Shown: positions 20,635-31,193 of the stretch, one piece after another | Layout of the letters: every line of letters starts with the position of its first letter | How positions within the stretch are numbered: the stretch's first letter is position 1 | Made by a program: the position numbers and the translations under genes | The notes under the pieces: generated by a model | The model's input: only the letters and a program-made list of their open reading frames with translations | What the model was told of the DNA's origin: nothing | The model's database searches: none | Source of the DNA: Marinobacter sp. es.042 | Lineage (GTDB): Bacteria > Pseudomonadota > Gammaproteobacteria > Pseudomonadales > Oleiphilaceae | Reading direction: 5' to 3' | Length of the DNA stretch: 64,000 nt | Assembly (NCBI RefSeq): GCF_900188315.1 | Contig: NZ_LT897781.1 | Span: forward strand, 1,550,001-1,614,000

Positions 20635-22815
20635 TTACGCCTTGTGGCGGATATGCCAGCACCGGTGAATCCGGGCGTTGCGTTGAAAATCCTTGTCCAG
20701 GGTATCCCGCGTCACTTCAGCAACCTCGAACTCGCTTTCCAATGTCTCGTCCAGCTTGAAGCGTCGGAAATTGTTGGAAAAGATCAGCAACCCGTCGGAA
20801 CTCAACCTTGCCATGGCCTGCCTGACCAGCGTGGGATGATCCTTCTGGATATCCAGAACGCCGGCCATACGGGCAGAGTTGGAAAAGGTCGGCGGATCCA
20901 TGAAGATCAGGTCAAACCGTTGGTCCGCCGTTTTCCGGTCTGCCAGCCAGGCCAGGCAGTCTGCCTGCTCTACCCGATGCTTCTTGGGGTCGGCTCCGTT
21001 CAGCGCAAGGTTCTCCTCGGCCCAGCCGACATACGTCTTTGACATATCCAGACTGAGCGAGCGGCTGGCACCTCCAACAACAGCGTGAACAGTGGCCGCG
21101 CCGGTATAACAGAACAGGTTCAGGAAACGCTGGTTTGCCGAGTGCTGCTGAATCCAGTGCCGCACCGGACGATGATCCAGAAACAGACCCGTGTCCAGAT
21201 AATCCTTGAGGTTCACCTTCAACACGCAGCCGTGTTCGTGAACCCCGAAAAACTCGCCACTGACTGCCTGCTTCTCATACTGATTGGTGCCGGTTTGCCG
21301 CTGGCGCTGCTTGCACACCATATCCTCCGGCTCCACTCCCAGTGCTTCGGGAATGACTGCAAGGGCCTCCGCCAGGCGTTCTCGAGCAGCACGTTCATCC
21401 ACCGATTTCGGGGCCGCATACTCCTGCACGTGCACCCGCCCCTCATAGATATCGATCGCCAACGCAAACTCCGGCATGTCGGCATCGTAGAGGCGGTAGC
21501 AATCAATGCCCTGCTTTCTTGCCCACTGCCCAATGGTCTTCACGTTCTTCTTGAGACGATTGCGCAACATGGCCGCGCGTTCCTCATTGGCAATCCGAGG
21601 GGTGACCTCACCGGGAATATCCGGGGTCCTCGGTGTCATGGCGCTCACTTCATTTATCTCGAACAGCAGCAACTGGGCGGGCAGCTTGCCGTTGAAAAGC
21701 CGGTATTGCTTGTAACTTCTCAATCCGATGGACTTGCCGAATTCCGGGGCCCCGGTAAATACCCCGAGGCGCCAGCCTGGGACGCTGCGTTTAACCGCGT
21801 CGCCCAGGGCCTGGTACAAGCCGCCCAACTCCCTGCGCTCACTCAACCGCTCACCGTAAGGGGGGTTGGTGAGGACCAGCCCCTGATCAGACCAGTCGCC
21901 TTCAAGCTCCAGGGCATCGACTGCGCGAGCCTCAACGTGCACAACATTCTCCAGGCCTGCCCTCTGGATGTTTTTCCAGGCGGTCCCGATGACCCGGCTA
22001 TCCTGATCAAAGCCCGCCATTCTCGGGATCCGCCCTTGCTTGCCCTCGTGGGCGCGGCGCTCCGCCTCCTGGCGCAGCGATAACCAGAGCTCCGGCTGAT
22101 GGCCCGGCCACTTCTCGAAACCGAACCTTTCCTGCTTGCGGCCGGGCGCCATATCCAGCGCCATCATGGCAGCTTCAACCACGAGGGTGCCTGAACCGCA
22201 CATCGGGTCCACGAAGTCGCCGCCGGCGGCGGCGATCTCCGGCCAGCCCGCTCGCATCAGCAATGCCGCGGCCAGGTTTTCCTTCAGGGGTGCCATGCCC
22301 TGATCCGTGCGATAGCCGCGCATGTGCAGGCTATGCCCGCTCAGATCAATGCCCAGGGACAAGCGGCCACGATTGAGTCGCGCGGAGACAATGACATCCG
22401 GGTTCTTGGCATCCACTGAAGGCCGCGGTCCGCCATTGGCCTGAAACCGGTCCACAATGCCGTCCTTGACCCTTTGAGCGCCATATTGCGTATTGCGGAT
22501 GGCCTCGTTCTGACCGAGGAAGGTAACGCGGAAACTGCCATGCACAGGAATGTGCTGCTGCCAGTCCATGTGAACAACGCCGTCATAGAGCTGGTCGCCG
22601 CTGTTGGCATCCACTTCATCAATGTGAAGGATCACCCGGTTGGCGAGACGCGACCATAGACAGGCGCGATACCCCCCCTCCAGAGAACCTTCTACCCAGA
22701 CCCCGGCCGGGGCATTGCGTACGGTATCCAGACCAAAGGTGCTGAGCTCGTCCGCCAGTAGGTATTCCACCCCCTTCGGGCAGGTTACGAAAAATACAGA
22801 TTTGGACAAGTTCAA
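20635..22815 (-). CDS. rlmL: bifunctional 23S rRNA methyltransferase RlmKL
   Basis: A 726-residue cytoplasmic fusion enzyme that makes m2G2445 (N-terminal half) and m7G2069 (C-terminal half) in 23S rRNA. THUMP domain: about residues 45-160. First methyltransferase: DPMCGSGTLVVEAAM near 205 and the catalytic NPPYGERL near 315. Second methyltransferase (RlmK): FCYTGAATVHAVVGGA near 573 and DPPTFSNSARM near 647. Full length and all motifs are present, as in the gammaproteobacterial fused form. It is transcribed alone, convergent with the beta-barrel gene across the REP doublet. Confidence 0.96.
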   Translation of the reverse strand: MNLSKSVFFVTCPKGVEYLLADELSTFGLDTVRNAPAGVWVEGSLEGGYRACLWSRLANRVILHIDEVDANSGDQLYDGVVHMDWQQHIPVHGSFRVTFLGQNEAIRNTQYGAQRVKDGIVDRFQANGGPRPSVDAKNPDVIVSARLNRGRLSLGIDLSGHSLHMRGYRTDQGMAPLKENLAAALLMRAGWPEIAAAGGDFVDPMCGSGTLVVEAAMMALDMAPGRKQERFGFEKWPGHQPELWLSLRQEAERRAHEGKQGRIPRMAGFDQDSRVIGTAWKNIQRAGLENVVHVEARAVDALELEGDWSDQGLVLTNPPYGERLSERRELGGLYQALGDAVKRSVPGWRLGVFTGAPEFGKSIGLRSYKQYRLFNGKLPAQLLLFEINEVSAMTPRTPDIPGEVTPRIANEERAAMLRNRLKKNVKTIGQWARKQGIDCYRLYDADMPEFALAIDIYEGRVHVQEYAAPKSVDERAARERLAEALAVIPEALGVEPEDMVCKQRQRQTGTNQYEKQAVSGEFFGVHEHGCVLKVNLKDYLDTGLFLDHRPVRHWIQQHSANQRFLNLFCYTGAATVHAVVGGASRSLSLDMSKTYVGWAEENLALNGADPKKHRVEQADCLAWLADRKTADQRFDLIFMDPPTFSNSARMAGVLDIQKDHPTLVRQAMARLSSDGLLIFSNNFRRFKLDETLESEFEVAEVTRDTLDKDFQRNARIHRCWHIRHKA

Positions 22816-22954
22816 CTCCTGGTTCCTGGACAGCTTGAGGTAAGTTTCCGAAATAAAGGCTATTCCGAAAATCGCAGCAAAATTTTTAGTTCATATAACT
22901 ATAAAAAAAGCGTCACATAGATGAAATAATTAGTGTACATCCGCTAAAGGTTCG

Positions 22955-23065
22955 ACTTACCTTGTAAGTGACGCGTCGTTCCGGAAGGGTTCAAACCTTC
23001 CGTTAACAGGATCCTGACTGCTCTGGCTTGAGCTGACAATAGTGGGTTATCCCGGAGCGGATAAC
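22955..23065 (+). other. three stem-loops in the rmf leader region
   Basis: The 313-nt gap before rmf (22816-23128) holds three short perfect inverted repeats in a row: ACTTAC/GTAAGT (22955-22969), CGGAAGG/CCTTCCG (22982-23002) and GTTATCC/GGATAAC (23046-23065). The part nearer rlmL (22860-22930) is AT-rich and suits divergent promoters. No credible open frame is present. The structures may be a 5' leader that controls rmf mRNA stability or translation, or operators; the sequence does not decide. Confidence 0.55.
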
Positions 23066-23128
23066 ACTGGTCGCAGCCACTGCAGATGTGTATACGCTTG
23101 TTCTGTTAATCCATCAGTGAGGAACGGC

Positions 23129-23341
23129 ATGAAAAGACAGAAAAGAGACATGTACGCTCGTGCATTCAAGCGGGGTTATCTCGCTGGCGTGTCCGGAAAA
23201 TCCAAAGACAGCTGCCCGATTGAACAGGCGGAGGTTCGCCAGGAATGGCTGAACGGGTGGCGAGAAGGCCGCACAGATCAATGGGAGGGCATGACCGGCG
23301 TATCCGGCATCCATAAACTGGCTAACGTTACGACAGCGTGA
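23129..23341 (+). CDS. rmf: ribosome modulation factor
   Basis: A small basic cytoplasmic protein of 70 residues that dimerises 70S ribosomes into inactive 100S particles in stationary phase. The start MKRQKRDMYARAFKRGY and the later EVRQEWLNGWREGR are the hallmark of RMF. The ATG at 23129 has GAGGA 6 nt upstream; an apparent extension to 23042 is not translated by any recognisable site. The family is limited to gammaproteobacteria, which supports the assignment of the organism. Regulation probably runs through growth phase and ppGpp, possibly with help from the leader hairpins. Confidence 0.96.
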   Translation: MKRQKRDMYARAFKRGYLAGVSGKSKDSCPIEQAEVRQEWLNGWREGRTDQWEGMTGVSGIHKLANVTTA

Positions 23342-23413
23342 CGCCTCAACTAACCCCGATTCTTAATCTGATCTTTTTACACACAATTTGACGCAGTACT
23401 CAGAGCAACCCAA

Positions 23414-23489
23414 ACGGGGCCTCCCGCCCCGTACCATGCGATGAAGCGCCACGGGGTTCATTCCCCGCTCGGGCCCGCTAAGCGGGCCC
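23414..23489. terminator. two GC-rich hairpins between rmf and pyrD
   Basis: ACGGGGC/GCCCCGT (23414-23432) and GGGCCCGC/GCGGGCCC (23471-23489) lie in the gap between the convergent rmf and pyrD. Neither has a T-tract, but both are symmetrical and could end or protect transcripts from either side. Confidence 0.45.
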
Positions 23490-23513
23490 ACCTTCGTTAT
23501 GGGGCGCAGTAAA

Positions 23514-24533
23514 TCACTTCACCTGCCGGATCGCCTCAACAGCCTCTTTAATAAGTTCAGGCCCCCGGTAAATAAAGCCGGTGTAGATCTGAACCAGCTT
23601 GGCACCGGCCCGGACTTTCTCGGCTGCACTTTCACCGTCCATAATGCCGCCGACACCAATAATCGGAAGTGATTCCCCCAGTTCCGCGTAAAGCCCTCGG
23701 ATGACCCTGAGAGAAGCCTCCCGCACCGGTGCGCCGCTGAGGCCACCAGCCTCATCGGCATGGGTATGACCTGCCACGGCATCCCGACTGATCGTTGTAT
23801 TGGTGGCAATCACGCCATCAAGGCCCGTCTCACGCAGGGCGGATGCCACGAAGCGGATACCGTCATCATCCATGTCCGGGGCGATCTTCACAGCCACAGG
23901 CACATACCGGCCATGCTCCTTCTCACACTGGAGCTGTTCGTCCTTGATGGCCTCCAGCAGGCCCTTCAGGGAGTCTCCAAACTGCAAATCCCGAAGACCG
24001 GGCGTGTTGGGCGAGGACACATTCACCGTTATGTAATCGGCCCGACTGTAAACTGCCGATATCCCCTTCCGGTAATCGGATTCAGACTGATCGTTGGGCG
24101 TGTCCTTGTTCTTGCCAACATTGATTCCAAGCACGCCCCTGTAGCGGCGCTGATCCACACGGGCCAGCAAATGGTCCAGCCCCTGGTTGTTGAAACCCAT
24201 CCGGTTAATGATGGCCTGATGCTCCGGCAGCCGAAACATCCGTGGTTTGGGATTGCCGGGCTGCGCCAGAGGCGTCACGGTACCGACTTCAATAAACCCG
24301 AAGCCCAGGGCGCCAAGCGCATCGAGGTGATCGGCGTTCTTATCCAGACCTGCGGCAAGCCCGACGGGGTTCGGAAAATCCAGCCCCATAACATTCACTG
24401 GAAATGAATCTATCTTTGGTGAAAAAGCGTTCAAAACGCCTAATCGGTGCGCAAGATCGAGACCATTCAATGCAACATTGTGAGCTTGCTCCGCTGGAAG
24501 GCGGAAAAGCAGATTGCGGATAACGCCGTACAT
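23514..24533 (-). CDS. pyrD: dihydroorotate dehydrogenase (quinone), class 2
   Basis: A membrane-associated flavoenzyme of pyrimidine synthesis that oxidises dihydroorotate and passes electrons to ubiquinone. The 339-residue protein begins MYGVIRNLLFRLPAEQAHN, the amphipathic quinone-tunnel helices of class 2. FMN/substrate motifs: NPVGLAAGLDKNADHLDAL near residue 57, NRMGFNNQGLD near 110 and VNVSSPNTPGLRDLQ with the catalytic Ser near 175. IATNTTISRDA and GVGGIMDGESAAEKVRAGA complete the barrel. Placement near rmf and rlmL matches other gammaproteobacteria. It is transcribed alone from a region with DnaA-type boxes. Confidence 0.97.
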   Translation of the reverse strand: MYGVIRNLLFRLPAEQAHNVALNGLDLAHRLGVLNAFSPKIDSFPVNVMGLDFPNPVGLAAGLDKNADHLDALGALGFGFIEVGTVTPLAQPGNPKPRMFRLPEHQAIINRMGFNNQGLDHLLARVDQRRYRGVLGINVGKNKDTPNDQSESDYRKGISAVYSRADYITVNVSSPNTPGLRDLQFGDSLKGLLEAIKDEQLQCEKEHGRYVPVAVKIAPDMDDDGIRFVASALRETGLDGVIATNTTISRDAVAGHTHADEAGGLSGAPVREASLRVIRGLYAELGESLPIIGVGGIMDGESAAEKVRAGAKLVQIYTGFIYRGPELIKEAVEAIRQVK

Positions 24534-24577
24534 CTGAAAAAACTCCCCTTATCCAAGTGGGCGGAGTATACCGGAAG

Positions 24578-24668
24578 TTTTCCACAGCATCCCGGGATAG
24601 AACTAAATCAGCTGTAAATGACTGTATCATGGCACTCTCATGACCTTTTCCACGGAATCTGTGGATAA
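24578..24668. promoter_or_regulatory. cluster of DnaA-type boxes beside an AT-rich tract
   Basis: The 409-nt gap between pyrD and the CDF gene (24534-24942) holds TTTTCCACA (24578-24586), TTTTCCACG (24646-24654, one mismatch) and, on the minus strand, a perfect TTATCCACA (24660-24668). An AT-rich tract follows at about 24720-24835. This is the arrangement of a DnaA-regulated promoter or a titration or origin-like site. No dnaA, dnaN or parAB genes are near, so a chromosomal origin is unlikely. No credible gene is present in the gap. Confidence 0.45.
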
Positions 24669-24942
24669 ACCTGTTGAAAATCGCGGGGCAACGGTTGCCA
24701 TCCCTTGATAACTGCGCCAATCTACAAATTGATCATTTTTTAACCAGTTATTTTTATGTTTATTTTCAATGGCTTATATATTTTTGTCATGACTGTCGAC
24801 AAATACTAAACAAAATGTTACCCAGTCATCGTTCTGCAATGATGTGCATAAATCACTTGAAATCCCCTCTTTTAGCCACCCCTGCCAAAGCCCGTAAGAA
24901 TAACGTTATACTGGCACCTGTCTACAGATCTGGAGTGCTTCA

Positions 24943-26103
24943 ATGCAAGAGCCGACTTCCCCCGCCCAACAGCACAGGGAAAACCTCGCGGGCGAAATGA
25001 AGGCAGCCTCGCGCGTGACCATTATCGGAATGATTCTCGATGCCGTACTCGGGGTCATAAAAGTCATTGGCGGCACTCTTTTTAACTCCCAGGCGCTGCT
25101 GGTGGATGGCATTCACTCCTTTACGGATGTCGCCTCTGATCTGGTAGTTCTTGGCGTCATGAAGGTATCGCGTCAGGAGCCGGATGACGACCATCCCTAC
25201 GGCCATCAGCGAATCGAAACCTTCGGCACTCTGGTTCTGGGCAGCATCCTGATTGCCGTTGGCGCCGCCCTGGCCTGGGAAAATACCCTACGCCTCATAG
25301 AGGGCGGCGTGGATACCGTGCCTGGCTGGCCGGTTCTGGTGGCAGCTGCTGCGTCTGTAGTGGGTAAAGAATGGATTTTCCGATACACACGCCATGTCGG
25401 CCTGAAGATCCGCTCGGACCTGATTATCGCCAACGCCTGGCACAGCCGTACTGATGCATTCTCCTCAGTCGTGGTTCTGGTGTCCACGGCCGGCGCCATG
25501 CTCGGCATGGTCTGGCTTGATGTGTTCGCGGCGGTGGTGATCGCAGGCATCATTATCCACATTGGCTGGAAGTTTACCTGGGACAGCGTCAAGGAACTCG
25601 TGGATACCGGCCTCTCCCAGGAGGACACGGAGATGCTCAAGAGTATCGCCCGGGACACAGACGGAGTGCGCAACGTGCACGAACTTCGCAGCCGTCGTAT
25701 GGGGCACGACATTCTGCTGGATATTCACCTGGTGGTTCGCCCGGAAATCAGCGTATCGGAAGGGCATCAGATCGGCATGCAGGTTGTCTCGGGAATGCGG
25801 GATGCCCTGGACAACATCCGGGACATCAACTTCCACATCGACGCCGAAAACGACGAAGATCAGCCGCTGACCTCCGAGCGCCTGCCCTCCCGTGAAGACA
25901 TCCGGGCCAGGATGGCCCGGCACCTGGGAGAGCTGCCACAATACAGCCGGCTCCGGCTGCACTACCTGAAAAACAAGGTGCACCTGGAGCTGTTCCTGGA
26001 CAGCCCCGAGGGTGAAACCGTCTTCTCATCCTCCAACATCAAGGAAGCGCTTGGTGACTACGCGTGGTTTGGGAGTGTCCGAGTCTGGGTGGCCGGCCCC
26101 TGA
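24943..26103 (+). CDS. cation diffusion facilitator (CDF) transporter
   Basis: An inner-membrane antiporter of 386 residues that exports divalent metals (Zn, Fe, Co, Mn) in exchange for protons. Transmembrane helices occupy about residues 20-220. The metal sites are the HSFTD motif in VDGIHSFTDVASD (TM2) and HSRTD in NAWHSRTDAFSS (TM5), the normal HxxxD pair. The cytoplasmic dimerisation domain spans about 225-310, with HIDAENDEDQ at its end. The C-terminal 75 residues extend beyond a typical CDF and carry LHYLKNKVHLELFLD, a second ferredoxin-like unit. Which metal it carries cannot be told. It is monocistronic and its 3' end converges on the RimK-like gene. Confidence 0.92.
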   Translation: MQEPTSPAQQHRENLAGEMKAASRVTIIGMILDAVLGVIKVIGGTLFNSQALLVDGIHSFTDVASDLVVLGVMKVSRQEPDDDHPYGHQRIETFGTLVLGSILIAVGAALAWENTLRLIEGGVDTVPGWPVLVAAAASVVGKEWIFRYTRHVGLKIRSDLIIANAWHSRTDAFSSVVVLVSTAGAMLGMVWLDVFAAVVIAGIIIHIGWKFTWDSVKELVDTGLSQEDTEMLKSIARDTDGVRNVHELRSRRMGHDILLDIHLVVRPEISVSEGHQIGMQVVSGMRDALDNIRDINFHIDAENDEDQPLTSERLPSREDIRARMARHLGELPQYSRLRLHYLKNKVHLELFLDSPEGETVFSSSNIKEALGDYAWFGSVRVWVAGP

Positions 26104-26122
26104 CAGCAGCCGGCCATAGAAC

Positions 26123-27622
26123 CTAGCGACGCCTGTTCTCTTCCATCCTTGAAAGAAATTCCTGCATGATCAGGGTGTAGAGCTCGCCCCCCAGGAAGCG
26201 GTCTTCCACGCCCGCATCAATACTCGGGTTATCGTTGACTTCGATGACGGCAACCCGGTTGCCTGACTGTTTGATATCCACACCGTACAACCCGTTGCCG
26301 ATCAGTCTGGTGGCATTCAGGGCCGCCTGAATGACATTCCTTGGCACCTCATACGTGGGCATGGTCTCAAAGCCACCGCTCTCACTCTCGGATTCGCTGT
26401 GCTGATAGATCTGCCAGTGGCCTTTCACCATCATGTACTTGCAGGCGTAGATGGCCCGCCCACCAAGCACGCCAATGCGCCAGTCGTAATCGGTGTACAG
26501 GTATTCCTGAGCCAGCACCAGGGCGGATTGCTTGAACAGGTCTCTCAGTCCGGCACGAAGGGTCTTTTCGTCTTCGGCCTTGGTTACGCCGCGGGAAAAC
26601 GCGCCATCGGGGATCTTGATGACCACCGGAAAAACGAGCTCACTGATGACCTGCTCGACAGCATTCTTCTGATCTTTCGACAGGATGAGTGTCTTCGGCG
26701 TGGGAACCTTGTTGTTCTTCAGGAGATCTGCAAGGAACACCTTGTTGGTGCACTTGAGGATCGACACCGGATCATCAATGACCACCATGCCCTCAGCGGC
26801 CGCCTTGCGGGCAAACCGGTAGGTGTGATGGTCAATGGCAGTGGTCTCACGAATGAACAACCCATCGTATTCCGGCAGCCGCATATAATCCCGGCGGGTA
26901 ATCTGCTCAACGTTAATACCCAGTTTACGGCCCGCCTTCTCGAAGCGCTTCAGGGCAACCTTGTCACTCGGCGGCATTTCCTCATCAGGATTGACCAGCA
27001 CCGCCAGATCAAAGCGGTAACGGCGTCGGGTCCTTGGCTTACGCCAGACCATACTGCTGAAACGATCCAGCGCCGCCGCGAACACGTCCTGCTCCTGCTC
27101 GCCCAGATCCGCCGGAGCCGCCGGCTTCATGGACTCGATTTGCCACTGCTTGCGGCGCTTGAAAACAATTTCAAGAATTGGACAAGGGAACCGCTCGAAC
27201 AGCGCCCTGGCGACCGGCTTCAGATCGGGGTGCTCAGCCTGGCCAAAGTAGGTCCGAATGCGCACTTCATGGGTGGCCGCGCGCTCATCGCTGGCAGGGT
27301 CAATAGCGGAACCCGCCGCTTCGAGCCAGTTGATGACGCTTTCATCAAGCTCTTCCAGCTCAAGTGAAAACAGTCCTTTGCGGCCGAGATCATTGAGCGT
27401 CATCACCGAAGGTACGACATGGTGACCACGGGCCTCTGCCAGGAGTGAACAATAATACCCCTTGCTCAGGTAACGGGCGCTCTGACACAGGTTGATGACC
27501 CTTACCCGGCTGGCGGGCGGAGCTGAGAACTGGAGGTACTGATCAAACGTCAGCACGTCCTCACTGGGGTAATAAGGCGCCCAGTCTTTGGCGCGGTCCA
27601 CTACGATAAGCAATCGGGACAT
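26123..27622 (-). CDS. RimK-like ATP-grasp ligase with RLAN N-terminal domain
   Basis: A 499-residue cytoplasmic protein from the ATG at 27622 (GGAGG 10 nt upstream). The N-terminal part (about residues 1-160, starting SRLLIVVDRAKDW) is the RimK-like N-terminal (RLAN) domain. The ATP-grasp fold fills about 290-490, with VVIKIPDGAFSRGV as the nucleotide-binding Lys/Gly region and VIEVNDNPSID as the Mg-binding Glu/Asn pair. Such enzymes join an amino acid or amine to a carboxylate using ATP, for example Glu-tailing of S6 by RimK. This form is distinct from classical RimK (about 300 residues). It is divergent from a GNAT-C39 peptidase gene, a pairing also seen elsewhere, so both may act on the same peptide or protein. 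Confidence 0.88.
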   Translation of the reverse strand: MSRLLIVVDRAKDWAPYYPSEDVLTFDQYLQFSAPPASRVRVINLCQSARYLSKGYYCSLLAEARGHHVVPSVMTLNDLGRKGLFSLELEELDESVINWLEAAGSAIDPASDERAATHEVRIRTYFGQAEHPDLKPVARALFERFPCPILEIVFKRRKQWQIESMKPAAPADLGEQEQDVFAAALDRFSSMVWRKPRTRRRYRFDLAVLVNPDEEMPPSDKVALKRFEKAGRKLGINVEQITRRDYMRLPEYDGLFIRETTAIDHHTYRFARKAAAEGMVVIDDPVSILKCTNKVFLADLLKNNKVPTPKTLILSKDQKNAVEQVISELVFPVVIKIPDGAFSRGVTKAEDEKTLRAGLRDLFKQSALVLAQEYLYTDYDWRIGVLGGRAIYACKYMMVKGHWQIYQHSESESESGGFETMPTYEVPRNVIQAALNATRLIGNGLYGVDIKQSGNRVAVIEVNDNPSIDAGVEDRFLGGELYTLIMQEFLSRMEENRRR

Positions 27623-27667
27623 TGAAGGCATTCCTCCCTGAAAGGTCTTGCCTGTGGTAATTGAGGC

Positions 27668-27725
27668 CACAATACGCCGGTCACAATCGCTGCACAATCG
27701 GCGAATAATGCGTGCTTTTACGCAT
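27668..27725. promoter_or_regulatory. repeats in the divergent promoter region of the RimK-like/GNAT-C39 pair
   Basis: The 202-nt gap between the two start codons contains three direct CACAAT repeats (27668, 27682, 27693), spaced by 14 and 11 nt, and a palindrome ATGCGT-6-ACGCAT (27708-27725). These could be operator sites controlling both genes; no regulator is adjacent. Confidence 0.35.
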
Positions 27726-27824
27726 CCTTGCGGTCTTTGCGTTACCCTGACTCTCACACATAATAGCGGAGTACGGGAAGCCTACCAGCATGCCCTCCCC
27801 CGCGTTTTTCAAGGCCGTCTCTCA

Positions 27825-28949
27825 ATGCCTGATTTCCAGCTCCGACAAGCCTCCAGCAAGGATCTCGACGCCCTGGTCTTGCTCGAAAACCGGTGCTTCG
27901 CCGAAGACCGGCTTTCCAGGCGTAGCTTCCGCCGTTTTCTGGAGATGCCCAGAGACCGCTTGATTGTGGCCGAGGCCGAGGCCGATGGCGAGCTGGTGGG
28001 CTACTGCCTGGTTCTGATGAGCGCTGCCACCCGGCTCGCCCGGATCTACTCCATTGCGGTATCTCCGGCTGTGCGTGGCCAGGGCGTGGGCGAGAAACTG
28101 GTACGGGAGGCAGAATCGGAGGCGGTGGACGCTGGCCGTATCATCATGCGTCTGGAAGTCCGCGAGGATAACAGAGGCGCCATCAATCTCTACAAGCGCC
28201 TGGGCTATCGCCAGTTCGGCACCTACCGGGACTATTACGAAGACCACGGAGACGCCCTTCGCTTCGAGCGACGGATTCTGTTCTACGAGCCTTCAAGAGA
28301 ATTCCCGGCCGTTCCCTACTATCCGCAGACCACGGATTTCTCCTGCGGGCCGGCGGCGCTGATCATGGCGATGGCAGCTCTGGATGAGCAGCAACCTCTC
28401 ACCAGCCTGGAAGAACTGAAAATCTGGCGAGAGGCGACCACCATTTTCATGCTTTCCGGCCACGGAGGTTGTGGGCCTCATGGCCTTGCGCTATCGGCCT
28501 GGAATCGAGGCTTTGAAGCCAGCGCCTGGATCAGCATGGAAGGCGCCTTGTTCAAGGACACGGTCCGCAATGAGGACAAAAAAAGGGTACTGGAGCTGGT
28601 CCACGAAGGTTTCTTGCACGACATCGGCCAGACAGACATTCAACTGCACCATGATCCTTTAACCCTGGAGGCCATGGAAGAGGCCCTGCACGACGGGCGT
28701 GTTCCGGTCATCCTGATCAGCACCTGGCAACTGAACCGAAGCCGGGTTCCTCACTGGGTGACCGTGTGCGCGATCGATGACCAGTTTGTGTACCTGCACG
28801 ACCCGGAAATTGACGTGGAGGTTGGCGAAACGGTAGCCGACAAACAATATCTGCCAGTCGACCGCCGGGTGTTCAGCCAGATTTCACGGTACGGCAGAAA
28901 CCAGCCATTGCAAGCTGCGATCATCGTAGGGCCCAAGCGACCGGCCTGA
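27825..28949 (+). CDS. GNAT acetyltransferase fused to C39-like cysteine peptidase
   Basis: A 374-residue two-domain protein. Residues 1-155 are a GNAT domain of the RimI type: YSIAVSPAVRGQGVGEKL is the acetyl-CoA loop (RGQGVG at 84-89) and NLYKRLGYRQFGTYRDYY the C-terminal part. Residues 160-374 are a C39-like papain-fold peptidase (the DUF3335 type). The nucleophile is C174 in FSCGPAAL, H310 is in VPHWVTVC and D326 in YLHDPEID, giving a complete triad. No ABC transporter domain is attached. There is no signal peptide, so it is cytoplasmic. The start at 27825 matches the domain edge. Likely role: trimming and acetylating the product or substrate of the divergent RimK-like ligase; this is inferred. 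The stop codon abuts the uvrB stop on the other strand. Confidence 0.88.
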   Translation: MPDFQLRQASSKDLDALVLLENRCFAEDRLSRRSFRRFLEMPRDRLIVAEAEADGELVGYCLVLMSAATRLARIYSIAVSPAVRGQGVGEKLVREAESEAVDAGRIIMRLEVREDNRGAINLYKRLGYRQFGTYRDYYEDHGDALRFERRILFYEPSREFPAVPYYPQTTDFSCGPAALIMAMAALDEQQPLTSLEELKIWREATTIFMLSGHGGCGPHGLALSAWNRGFEASAWISMEGALFKDTVRNEDKKRVLELVHEGFLHDIGQTDIQLHHDPLTLEAMEEALHDGRVPVILISTWQLNRSRVPHWVTVCAIDDQFVYLHDPEIDVEVGETVADKQYLPVDRRVFSQISRYGRNQPLQAAIIVGPKRPA

Positions 28950-31010
<2,061 letters not shown>

Positions 31011-31193
31011 AACTGGCGGAAACCTCCGGTAAAACCGACGCACGGGCGAAACAGCCCCTGCCATTCGAGAAATTTAGCGATACACTGGCTTCATGATACC
31101 ATCAGTGCGATCGACGGCTGGGCGTAAATCAGCCAGCAGCTCTGGCACCCGGCGGTCGCAGCCCTATCAGACGCAGCTTTAAGGAGCGCAAGT

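Noticed and set aside
22955..22969. GacA box upstream of rmf
   Set aside because: The GacA site needs TGTAAG-N6-CTTACA; here the arms are in the reverse order (CTTAC...GTAAG) with only 3 nt between them.
24674..25000. 108-residue plus-strand frame in the pyrD/CDF gap
   Set aside because: It runs through the AT-rich tract and into the CDF gene in another frame, with no Shine-Dalgarno site. I treat the gap as regulatory.
31011..31193. LexA box before uvrB
   Set aside because: No sequence close to CTGT-N8-ACAG was found in the uvrB/aminotransferase gap.
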